A stretch of DNA of 64,000 bases from UBA4781 sp963556045 (GTDB lineage Bacteria > Chloroflexota > Anaerolineae > Anaerolineales > Anaerolineaceae), in NCBI GenBank assembly GCA_963556045.3, contig CAUVYA020000002.1, forward strand, positions 1,550,001-1,614,000. Direction: 5' to 3'. A program made the position numbers and the translations under genes. The notes beneath the pieces are model-generated. The model saw only the letters and a program-made list of their open reading frames with translations. It searched no databases and was not told the DNA's origin. Shown here piece by piece: positions 52,845-60,227 of the stretch; the stretch's first letter is position 1, and each line of letters begins with the position of its first letter.

Positions 52845-54170
52845 ATGAACAAAAGATCCTTTTCTTTTCCTGAACATTTCATCTGGGGTACAGGCACAGC
52901 TTCTCATCAGGTTGAGGGGAACAACACGAATAATAACTGGTATATCTGGGAACAAACAGCGGGGAAGATCGAAGGGAGCGCCACTGCCGGTTCAGCCTGC
53001 GACTGGTGGAATGGTCGCTGGAAGGAAGATCTTGCTCACGCGGCAGAAGATGGACAAAACATGCACCGCTTATCCATCGAATGGAGCCGCATTGAACCAC
53101 AACCCGGACAATGGGATGAAAACGCCCTGACCGCCTACCGCGAAATGATAAAAGGCATTCGCGCACTGGGGCTGAAACCCATGATCACCCTGCATCACTT
53201 TACCGACCCGATCTGGATCTACGAAAAAGGTGGCTGGGAAAATAAAAACACGATCGAACATTTCGCACAGTATGTTGAGAAAGCAGTCGCCGCGCTGCAG
53301 GATCTGGTGGAAATGTGGGTCACAATCAATGAACCAGCCGTATATGTGTTCTGTGGATATATGTCGGGAACATTTCCTCCCGGGAAGAACGATCCTAGAG
53401 CAGCGTTTCGCGTTCTGGGTAATATGGTACGCGGGCATGCCCGGGCATATCACATCATCCACCGGCTGCAGCCAAATGCGCAGGTCGGCTTTGCCAAAAA
53501 TTTTCGCGCGATGGCGCCTGCTCGAAAATGGTTCCCCCCCGACCATTGGATAAGGAATTTCTCTTTTAATAACTTCAATAATTCCTTTGCCAATACACTC
53601 GTAGATGGAAAGTTCCACTTCATTACATGGAAAGATTTCATCCCGGAAGCGATCGCAACCCAGGATTTTATCGGCGTGAACTACTACACACGCGATCTGG
53701 TCAAATTCAAGCTGTTCAAACTAAAAGAAAATTTCCAGGAAGCGTTCTATGATCCGCAATCGGAGTTGAGTGAAAACGGTTTCATTGCGACCGAGCCCAT
53801 CGGATTCTATGAATCCTTGGAATGGGCGCAGCGTTATCATATTCCTATTTACATCACCGAGAACGGGGTGGAAGATTCGCAGGACAGGATGCGCCCGCAT
53901 TATCTCATTACCCATCTATTCCAGATGTGGAAGGCTATTCAAGATGGAATGGATATCCGCGGGTACCTGCACTGGTCGCAGGTTGATAATTTTGAATGGG
54001 AACGCGCCTGGACGCAGCGCTTTGGTCTATGGGAATTGGATGAGGTAACCCAAAAACGCATCCGCCGCCCTAGCGCAGATATCTATCGTGAAATTTGCAT
54101 GAACAATGAACTGTCTTCCGATCTTATCAAGCTACATGCGCCAGAATTGCTGGATTCTTCGAAGCGATAG
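52845..54170 (+). CDS. GH1 beta-glucosidase
   Basis: Family 1 glycoside hydrolase of 441 residues, intracellular. The ATG at 52845 has GAGGA six bases upstream; the frame runs 39 codons further without support. The acid/base Glu is in WVTINEPAVYVF at about residue 161 and the nucleophile in YITENGVED at about 338. The N-terminal FPEHFIWGTGTASHQVEG and W-rich barrel are typical. Substrate range (gluco-, galacto- or fucoside) cannot be told. Confidence 0.94.
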   Translation: MNKRSFSFPEHFIWGTGTASHQVEGNNTNNNWYIWEQTAGKIEGSATAGSACDWWNGRWKEDLAHAAEDGQNMHRLSIEWSRIEPQPGQWDENALTAYREMIKGIRALGLKPMITLHHFTDPIWIYEKGGWENKNTIEHFAQYVEKAVAALQDLVEMWVTINEPAVYVFCGYMSGTFPPGKNDPRAAFRVLGNMVRGHARAYHIIHRLQPNAQVGFAKNFRAMAPARKWFPPDHWIRNFSFNNFNNSFANTLVDGKFHFITWKDFIPEAIATQDFIGVNYYTRDLVKFKLFKLKENFQEAFYDPQSELSENGFIATEPIGFYESLEWAQRYHIPIYITENGVEDSQDRMRPHYLITHLFQMWKAIQDGMDIRGYLHWSQVDNFEWERAWTQRFGLWELDEVTQKRIRRPSADIYREICMNNELSSDLIKLHAPELLDSSKR

Positions 54171-54179
54171 AACCTTCGT

Positions 54180-54207
54180 TTGACAGAGAGTACAGAACAG
54201 GTAAAAT
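54180..54207 (+). promoter_or_regulatory. Promoter of the thioredoxin/CcdA-like gene
   Basis: TTGACA at 54180-54185, a 16-base spacer and TAAAAT at 54202-54207, ending about 35 bases before the ATG. Confidence 0.7.
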
Positions 54208-54241
54208 TGGAATTCAAAACAATGCTTTGAAAGCTGGAAGT

Positions 54242-55888
54242 ATGCAAAAACGTATTCTCATCCCGATCTTAGTTTTGATGCCTTTCTTGATGGGGTTCAT
54301 ACCATCATCACAACTCAACATGCAGGCATCATCTTCCTTTGACGTCTCATTCGATGATCCACCTGATCCCATCGTGCTGCCAACTGCTATCAGCCCAGAG
54401 CTGCCCTGCAATCCTGAAGCGGTGCACGCATTATATTTCTACCGCACAGATTGCCCGCACTGCAATGAAATTCTGGATGAAGTGATCTATCCTCTCGAAT
54501 CCGAACTGGGCGCCGACCTGGATATCCGCCTGGCAAATATCGATTACGCCGTCAATTATGAACTGTTCACTCAATTTCAAGAGTATTTTGGCGTCAGCGC
54601 TGATGAGCGGGGTATCCCCACCCTGGTGGTGGGCGAGACCATCCTGATCGGGGAAGATGCTATCCGCACTGATCTGCGCAGCCTGGTGCTGAACGGAATT
54701 GAGGAAGGCGGAATTGAATGGACCGCCGTGGAGGGGTTTGATCCTTCCACCATCATGAGCGAGGGCGCCATCGGAGCCGATGATCAACTCTGCACCCTCG
54801 ACAGCGATACGTGCGAAGTTGGCACGCCCATTTATGCAGCTTATTTCTATCAGACCGGCTGCCAGGAATGCAGTATGGTGGAAGCCGACCTGGCATACCT
54901 GCAAAGCAAGTATCCGCAGTTGATCGTGGAAAGCTACAACATCTTCGACAGTGCCGGATTGGCAGAATGGATGGCTGCCCGTGTGGGTAGAGAAGAGGAT
55001 CTGCATACCCCGATAATTTTCATCGGAAATCAAGCCTGGATCGGGGAAGAAGAGATCATACCGGATGAGATCTCCACTGCCCTGGACTGCTTCAAGGCAG
55101 AAGGCTCGCCCCGTTTCTGGGATGCTTATGATGAATCACAGGGCAACCAGAACATCATTGAACGCTTCCGCTCCATGAGCTGGCTGACGGTGGTTCTGGC
55201 AGGTCTGGTAGATGGTTTGAACCCATGCGCCTTTGCAACGTTGATCTTCTTTGTCTCTTATCTTTCCCTGAGCGGAAGAAAAGGAAAAGAGATCCTGCTG
55301 GTGGGATTTACCTTCACCCTGGGTGTATTTGCCGCCTATCTGTTGATCGGTCTGGGGTTATATCGCATCCTCGATCTGCTGGGGAATTGGCTGAACATTC
55401 TGGGCAAGATCATCTATGGGATCACAGCCCTGGTTTGTCTGGTGTTCGGTATTCTCAATTTTATCGATTATCTGAAAACAAGAAAAGGCGATCTGGGAGA
55501 TATGTCCTTAAAGCTGCCTGATAAATTGCGTATGCGCATCAATGAAACCATCCGCAAAGGAAAAAATGTCAAAGCCTATGCCTTTGGAGCCTTTGTGACA
55601 GGGTTGATCGTTTCGCTGCTGGAACTGGCATGCACCGGTCAGGTCTATCTGCCCACCATCATTTTTGTAAGCAGCGTTCCTGAACTGCGCCTGCGCTCCT
55701 TTTCCTATCTGCTGCTCTACAACCTGATGTTCATTGTTCCCCTGGTCGTGATCTTCATCCTGGTCTATTTCGGCACATCATCAAAACAACTGACGACCTT
55801 CATCCAGGAAAAAGGATCAGGCATCAAATTAGCCATGTCGATCCTGTTCATCATCCTGGGAATCTGGCTGGGATTTTCTATTTTCTAA
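54242..55888 (+). CDS. Tandem thioredoxin-like domains fused to CcdA/DsbD-like membrane domain
   Basis: Thiol-disulfide transfer protein of 548 residues. After a signal/anchor helix come two extracellular thioredoxin-like domains, each with a CxxC: YRTDCPHCNEIL (about residue 78) and YQTGCQECSMVEADL (about 206). A CcdA/DsbD-type membrane region follows (six helices), with paired cysteines in DGLNPCAFATL and LLELACTGQVYLPTI. It would pass electrons from the cytoplasm to exported proteins. The start ATG at 54242 is preceded by GGAAG; a TTG five codons upstream is an alternative. It is 71 bases after the GH1 gene. Confidence 0.9.
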   Translation: MQKRILIPILVLMPFLMGFIPSSQLNMQASSSFDVSFDDPPDPIVLPTAISPELPCNPEAVHALYFYRTDCPHCNEILDEVIYPLESELGADLDIRLANIDYAVNYELFTQFQEYFGVSADERGIPTLVVGETILIGEDAIRTDLRSLVLNGIEEGGIEWTAVEGFDPSTIMSEGAIGADDQLCTLDSDTCEVGTPIYAAYFYQTGCQECSMVEADLAYLQSKYPQLIVESYNIFDSAGLAEWMAARVGREEDLHTPIIFIGNQAWIGEEEIIPDEISTALDCFKAEGSPRFWDAYDESQGNQNIIERFRSMSWLTVVLAGLVDGLNPCAFATLIFFVSYLSLSGRKGKEILLVGFTFTLGVFAAYLLIGLGLYRILDLLGNWLNILGKIIYGITALVCLVFGILNFIDYLKTRKGDLGDMSLKLPDKLRMRINETIRKGKNVKAYAFGAFVTGLIVSLLELACTGQVYLPTIIFVSSVPELRLRSFSYLLLYNLMFIVPLVVIFILVYFGTSSKQLTTFIQEKGSGIKLAMSILFIILGIWLGFSIF

Positions 55889-55910
55889 CTGTAGAGGTGT
55901 TAATATCCAG

Positions 55911-55939
55911 AAAAAGTCAGCAGAAATGCTGGCTTTTTT
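55911..55939. terminator. Bidirectional terminator
   Basis: AGTCAGCA, loop GAAA, TGCTGGCT (one G-U), with A-run on the left and T-run on the right. It serves the CcdA-like gene (plus) and the small membrane protein gene (minus). Confidence 0.85.
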
Positions 55940-56114
55940 ATATATTTCCCCAGTTGGTAATGGAAACAATGAGAAGCCCGATCCCCAGAATAAAAGCGTA
56001 GCTGGCAATCATCAGGTTCGCCTTATTGCGAAATTCCGCTTCTTTTTTCCATTCATGACGGTAAAGCCAGAGCCCAACCCCCAATAATACAAACGCCGGT
56101 ATAAAAGCATACAT
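55938..56114 (-). CDS. Small two-helix membrane protein
   Basis: Protein of 58 residues with two hydrophobic helices (about 2-19 and 34-55) separated by a charged, Lys/Glu-rich loop. GAGGTAAATATC precedes the ATG at 56114; the frame extends 19 codons upstream into mutM without support. No family recognised. It is the last gene of the mutM run. Confidence 0.72.
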   Translation of the reverse strand: MYAFIPAFVLLGVGLWLYRHEWKKEAEFRNKANLMIASYAFILGIGLLIVSITNWGNI

Positions 56115-56160
56115 GATATTTACCTCTGATCTTATTGTATACGTTGATCGCTCTTGAATT

Positions 56161-57009
56161 TCAAGAGACATCTTCCTTATTCTGCGCCTGGCAGTGCGGA
56201 CAGATGTGTGTGCCGCGCTGCCCCACCACCAACCGTTCTATCGGAGTTCCACACACCAGGCAGGGCTGCCCTTTTCTGCCATAAACGAAGAAATGGTTTT
56301 GAAAATCGCCGCCACGATAGACCCAATCAATACTGGCTCCGTTTTTTCTGATCCCTTCCCGCAGAGTATCTTTGATCGCTCGCAGCAGTATAGCCGCCTG
56401 TTCTGGGGTCAATGTCTGTGCCATCATCAGGGGATGCAGTCTTGCCTTAAAGAGGGCTTCATCTGTATAGATATTCCCCAGCCCTGCCAGGAAAGTCTGG
56501 TCCATCAGCAATGGTTTTAATTGCCGCTTATGCCGGCACAGCATTGCGTAGAAAGTATCCGCAGTGAGCTGTTCTGAAAGAGGCTCAGGACCAAGCTTGC
56601 CTACTTCAACCTGTGGATCTGTAAGCAGCCAGATGCGCCCGAATTTACGGGCGTCTTCAAATATCAGGCAAATTTTTTCGTTCAGGGAAAAAATCACGCG
56701 ATCATGTTTTCTTAATGCCGGTCCGTCATGTTCGCTTCGCTGTTCCACACGAAGATCACCGCTCATACGCAGATGAATCAGCAGGGTGTCATGCGAGAGG
56801 GTAATGACAATGTATTTCCCGCGCCGCCCAACTTGCTGAATGCTCTGCCCCTGAATACGCCGTATAAATTCCGGCACAGTCGGGGCAGCAATCGAACGCT
56901 CCCACAATACGGATACATGTTCGATCGTGTGATCCAGAATTGAATCAACATCCCCGCGCCCATCGCGCAGGGTGCACGCAATCGTTTCGACCTCAGGAAG
57001 TTCTGGCAT
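56161..57009 (-). CDS. mutM: Formamidopyrimidine-DNA glycosylase
   Basis: Base-excision repair enzyme for 8-oxoguanine, 282 residues. N-terminal MPELPEVET supplies the catalytic Pro2 and Glu3; a helix-2-turn-helix region (LAGLGNIYTDEALF) and the C-terminal zinc finger CLVCGTPIE...HICPHCQ are present. The start ATG overlaps the restriction endonuclease stop by one base (TAATG) and no ribosome-binding site lies upstream, so translation probably depends on the upstream gene. Confidence 0.96.
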   Translation of the reverse strand: MPELPEVETIACTLRDGRGDVDSILDHTIEHVSVLWERSIAAPTVPEFIRRIQGQSIQQVGRRGKYIVITLSHDTLLIHLRMSGDLRVEQRSEHDGPALRKHDRVIFSLNEKICLIFEDARKFGRIWLLTDPQVEVGKLGPEPLSEQLTADTFYAMLCRHKRQLKPLLMDQTFLAGLGNIYTDEALFKARLHPLMMAQTLTPEQAAILLRAIKDTLREGIRKNGASIDWVYRGGDFQNHFFVYGRKGQPCLVCGTPIERLVVGQRGTHICPHCQAQNKEDVS

Positions 57010-57761
57010 TATATATCGTTAATATTAATATCGCGATTTCCACTATTAAACTGGACTAGTTTTTCCCAATCAATTGAAAAATCATCATTACAAAATCTTT
57101 CAATGAATTCTTTTGTCAATCGATTTTCGATTTTACCCTTCTCTAGATCATACAAATCATTTTGTTCTTTTGCCCTGAACCCAATTGGTTCTATAATCAC
57201 GGTATATAAATCTTCTATTCCGCTGATGAAAAACCAAAAATTTTGCCCGACTAATTTCCAATAGTTATGTAAATAACTCGTTCTGGTCTTACCATAACAA
57301 ATACCTAAAATTGGTTGAACATTGGGTGTTTTTGAAGATTGTTTCAAGATCCTCACAGCATTTGTAAAATCACTTTCAAGTTTCTTTTGTTGAGATGAAT
57401 TTCCCCAACTTGGCCCTGACTTTATTGAGATCAAATAATGTTTGTTGTCTCGTAAAATTTCAAGATCAATTCCTTGTGCAGATGATTTATGACCATTGCT
57501 TGTTTTTGAAGCAATAAAAATCGCCAATCCTTCCAGAAAATCACCGAAAATTTTCTCTTCTGAAGAAGATAGAAAAGCACTTAGTAATCCGTCTATTAAA
57601 TCACTCGCAGTATTTATATTTTTCGCTTTAAATAAATAAGGATTCTTTTTTAGTATTTTATTGAGATTTAGAGAAGAAATGCTCTGCAGACGTGTAGAAT
57701 GAAAAAATTGGATATTCTCATTGACATATTCATTTATTTCAGGGATATTAATTTCATCCAT
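57009..57761 (-). CDS. Type II restriction endonuclease (PmeII/EcoO109I-like)
   Basis: Restriction endonuclease of 250 residues. The ATG at 57761 has AGGGAGGG just upstream; the frame extends 39 codons into the methylase gene without support. The sequence follows the PmeII/EcoO109I-like family: NPYLFKAKNINTASDLIDGLLSAFLSSSEE, FGDFLEGLAIFIA, then GIDLEI...YLISIKSGPSWGNSSQ, a PD-(D/E)xK-like site (Asp about 97, Lys about 112). The gene is AT-rich relative to the flanks and overlaps the methylase gene by 8 bases. The cut site is not predictable. Confidence 0.88.
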   Translation of the reverse strand: MDEINIPEINEYVNENIQFFHSTRLQSISSLNLNKILKKNPYLFKAKNINTASDLIDGLLSAFLSSSEEKIFGDFLEGLAIFIASKTSNGHKSSAQGIDLEILRDNKHYLISIKSGPSWGNSSQQKKLESDFTNAVRILKQSSKTPNVQPILGICYGKTRTSYLHNYWKLVGQNFWFFISGIEDLYTVIIEPIGFRAKEQNDLYDLEKGKIENRLTKEFIERFCNDDFSIDWEKLVQFNSGNRDININDI

Positions 57762-58632
57762 CTTTTCCCTCCCTAGTAGTAGAATAATCACCTTTTTTTT
57801 CTGCGACCGATGGGATTTGTATTTGCACACCCGATAGTCTTTCATGCGATAAATCGATATATTCTTCCATAATATCAATCCCCAAATAATTTCTTCCTAA
57901 CTCCATCGCAGCAAAACATGTTGTTCCTGATCCCACAAAAGGATCTAAAACTAAATCTCCAGGTTCAGTAAATAGTTTAATAAACCATTTTGGAAGATCA
58001 ACTGGAAATACTGCACTATGATTTTTATTAGAACACTCTGTCGCAAGATATAAGACATTTGTCGGATATACTTTTTTTCTTCCAACCCAATTTGATATAT
58101 TTTTCCCAAATCCGCTATTCACTTTAGATTCATCCCGGATTTGATCCGTATCACTGAGATTAGATAATCTATCTTTCGCCCAATCTCCAATTGGAATCAT
58201 CACATTCTCCTGATGAATTTTAAATTTTTTGTCTATTGTAAAATGTAATAATCTTTCCCAACTATCTCTGAACCGATTTGGCCATTTTCCTGGGAACGAG
58301 TTTTTTTTATGCCAAATATATTCTTCTGTCCAAAGCCAACCTTGATTTCTTAGAGCAAGAATTAATTCTAGTACGTAAGTGTGCCTTTCCCCCGCAACCA
58401 CTCTTTCCTTAATGTTTAAAACGAAAGATCCTGTTGGCTTTAATACTCTTTTAAATTCTAAGGACTTTGGTAAAAACCATTCTACATAATCATCTGGATG
58501 AATTCCACCGTAAGTATTTTTTCTTTGGTCAGCATAGGGGGGAGAGGTAAAAATTAAATCAACACTATTTTCGGGTAAGTTTTTTAACACATCTCCACAA
58601 TCACCCAAGAGGATTTGATTTATATATTCCAT
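57754..58632 (-). CDS. DNA N4-cytosine or N6-adenine methyltransferase (beta class)
   Basis: Modification enzyme of the restriction pair, 292 residues. Motif IV FTSPPYADQRKNTYGG (about residue 30) precedes the SAM-binding LDPFVGSGTTCFAAMELG (about 232), the beta-class order. SPPY favours N4-cytosine but N6-adenine is possible. I chose the ATG at 58632; a TTG at 58641 is the only extension. A TATAAT lies eight bases upstream with no Shine-Dalgarno. The gene is AT-rich like the endonuclease, and lies 53 bases after prs. Confidence 0.92.
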   Translation of the reverse strand: MEYINQILLGDCGDVLKNLPENSVDLIFTSPPYADQRKNTYGGIHPDDYVEWFLPKSLEFKRVLKPTGSFVLNIKERVVAGERHTYVLELILALRNQGWLWTEEYIWHKKNSFPGKWPNRFRDSWERLLHFTIDKKFKIHQENVMIPIGDWAKDRLSNLSDTDQIRDESKVNSGFGKNISNWVGRKKVYPTNVLYLATECSNKNHSAVFPVDLPKWFIKLFTEPGDLVLDPFVGSGTTCFAAMELGRNYLGIDIMEEYIDLSHERLSGVQIQIPSVAEKKGDYSTTREGKDG

Positions 58633-58640
58633 AGTAAACA

Positions 58641-58646
58641 ATTATA
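58641..58646 (-). promoter_or_regulatory. -10 box TATAAT next to the methylase start
   Basis: TATAAT on the minus strand ends eight bases before the ATG at 58632, with no ribosome-binding site between and no clear -35. It would give a leaderless transcript of the restriction-modification genes, separate from prs. Confidence 0.55.
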
Positions 58647-58685
58647 GAACATTATTGCTATAACAGGGTGTTGGATTCACCTCAT

Positions 58686-59678
58686 TTATTCGTTGAACAT
58701 CTCGCCAACCGAGCGACCTTCGTTCGCCCTGCAGATGACCTCACTCAGTAGTTTGGCTACCGAAATGATCTTGAGACGCCCGCCGAATTTTTTCTGTTTT
58801 TCTTCCGGGATCGGGATGGTATCGGTAGTGATGAACTGTTTCACCGGCAGCGCCGCCAGCGCTTCGGTTGCGCCTACGGATAGAATGGGGTGAATGAAGA
58901 CCACCACCACATCTTTGGCTCCGTTATCGACGGCGACATTGACAGCGTTGATGATCGTCTTTCCGGTGGCAATTTCTTCATCCAGCAAAATGACATCACG
59001 GTTTTTCACATCCCCGATCAAGGTAAGCGCTTCGGGATTATCAGGGTGCAGGATGCGGCGTTTCTCAATGAATGCCAGCGGAACATTAAGCTGTTCAGCA
59101 TAGTTGCGCGCTTTTTTGGCAAAGCCAAGATCAGGGGAGAGCAAAACCGGGTTTTTCATTTTCGGTTTGATCTCAAGTAAGTAATCGACCAGCACATGCG
59201 ATGCGTACAGCACATCACCCGGGATAGAGAAAAAACCCTGGATCTGATCAGCGTGCAGGTCAAGCGTCATATAACGATCTGCCCCGGCAGCCTGGATCAT
59301 ATCTGCCACCAGGCGGGCAGTGATCGGAACGCGCGGCTGATCCTTTTTATCTGAACGGGAATAGCACATATAAGGAAATACTGCCGTGATACGGCTGGCT
59401 GAATCGAGACGCAGTGTCTGGATCAGGATCAGCATCTCCATAAGGTTGTTATGTACCGGGGAGGATAAGGTCTGAACCACATAGCAGTCCTGCCCGCGTA
59501 CACTGCTGTGCAGTTTAACAAAGATATTTTCATTAGGGAAAATTGTAATGGTGCGTTCACAAAGGGAAATTTCGAGGTTGGAAGCTATTTTTTCAGCCAG
59601 ATCAGGGCAGGCTGAACCGGTGTACAATTTGATGCCACCGTACATCATGCGATCGTGTCTTAAGGGGCTGGTCGTCAT
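58686..59678 (-). CDS. prs: Ribose-phosphate pyrophosphokinase
   Basis: PRPP synthase of 330 residues. It makes PRPP for purine, pyrimidine, His and Trp synthesis. Key stretches: PNENIFVKLHSSVRGQDCYVVQ, PYMCYSRSDKKDQPRVPI, DLHADQIQGFF and the PRPP loop DEEIATGKTI. The ATG at 59678 has AGGAAG upstream and lies one base after the GNAT stop; an ATG 24 bases upstream overlaps that gene. It is co-linear with aspS and the GNAT gene. Confidence 0.95.
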   Translation of the reverse strand: MTTSPLRHDRMMYGGIKLYTGSACPDLAEKIASNLEISLCERTITIFPNENIFVKLHSSVRGQDCYVVQTLSSPVHNNLMEMLILIQTLRLDSASRITAVFPYMCYSRSDKKDQPRVPITARLVADMIQAAGADRYMTLDLHADQIQGFFSIPGDVLYASHVLVDYLLEIKPKMKNPVLLSPDLGFAKKARNYAEQLNVPLAFIEKRRILHPDNPEALTLIGDVKNRDVILLDEEIATGKTIINAVNVAVDNGAKDVVVVFIHPILSVGATEALAALPVKQFITTDTIPIPEEKQKKFGGRLKIISVAKLLSEVICRANEGRSVGEMFNE

Positions 59679-59679
59679 T

Positions 59680-60219
59680 TTATTTTCTTCCTCTCCACTC
59701 ATCTCTTAATATGCCCATCCACAGCATATCACAATACTTCCCATCCAAAAATCCTGCTTCACGCAGTTTTCCTTCATGTTGAAACCCGATCTTCTCGTAA
59801 CAATGGATACCGCGTTTATTATCTTCATACACCCGCAGATAGATGCGGTGAAAATTCAGCGTGGAGAAACCATAATCAAGCATGAGAGAAATGGCTCTTG
59901 TCCCTACGCCCTTATCCCAGAAGGATTTTTCGCCGATGAATAGACCCAGTTCCGCGTTGCGAGCCTGCTGGTCGACACCCATGAAGCTGATATTTCCGAT
60001 TGGCGTCCAATCAGAGTCCTGCTGCATTTCGATCACCAGCGGCTGTTCGGCAGCCGGGTTCTGAAGCATCTGTTCGAACCAGCGTTCTTCCTGCGGGTTG
60101 GAAATAGGGTAATGTTGAAGAAGGAAGCGCCTGACTTCAGGGTCGTTCAACCAGCGCACAAACAGCGGCAGGTCCTCCCTTTCTATTCCCCTTAGACGAA
60201 TTCCTTCACCTATGAGCAT
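59680..60219 (-). CDS. GNAT acetyltransferase, RimJ/RimL-like
   Basis: N-acetyltransferase of 179 residues with IRLRGIEREDLPLFVRWLNDPEV, FIGEKSFWDKGVGTRAI (acetyl-CoA loop) and IHCYEKIGFQHEG. Substrate unknown; the family includes ribosomal-protein and amino-acid acetylases. AAGG precedes the ATG. It sits eight bases after aspS and one base before prs. Confidence 0.9.
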   Translation of the reverse strand: MLIGEGIRLRGIEREDLPLFVRWLNDPEVRRFLLQHYPISNPQEERWFEQMLQNPAAEQPLVIEMQQDSDWTPIGNISFMGVDQQARNAELGLFIGEKSFWDKGVGTRAISLMLDYGFSTLNFHRIYLRVYEDNKRGIHCYEKIGFQHEGKLREAGFLDGKYCDMLWMGILRDEWRGRK

Positions 60220-60227
60220 GTTTACCT

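Noticed and set aside
54431..55033. Open frame of 200 codons on the minus strand within the thioredoxin/CcdA-like gene
   Set aside because: Antisense to the CxxC domains; no start signal and no recognisable motif.
57009..58685. Restriction-modification pair as part of a larger defence island or mobile element
   Set aside because: No transposase, integrase, tRNA or further defence gene lies next to it and I saw no flanking direct repeats.
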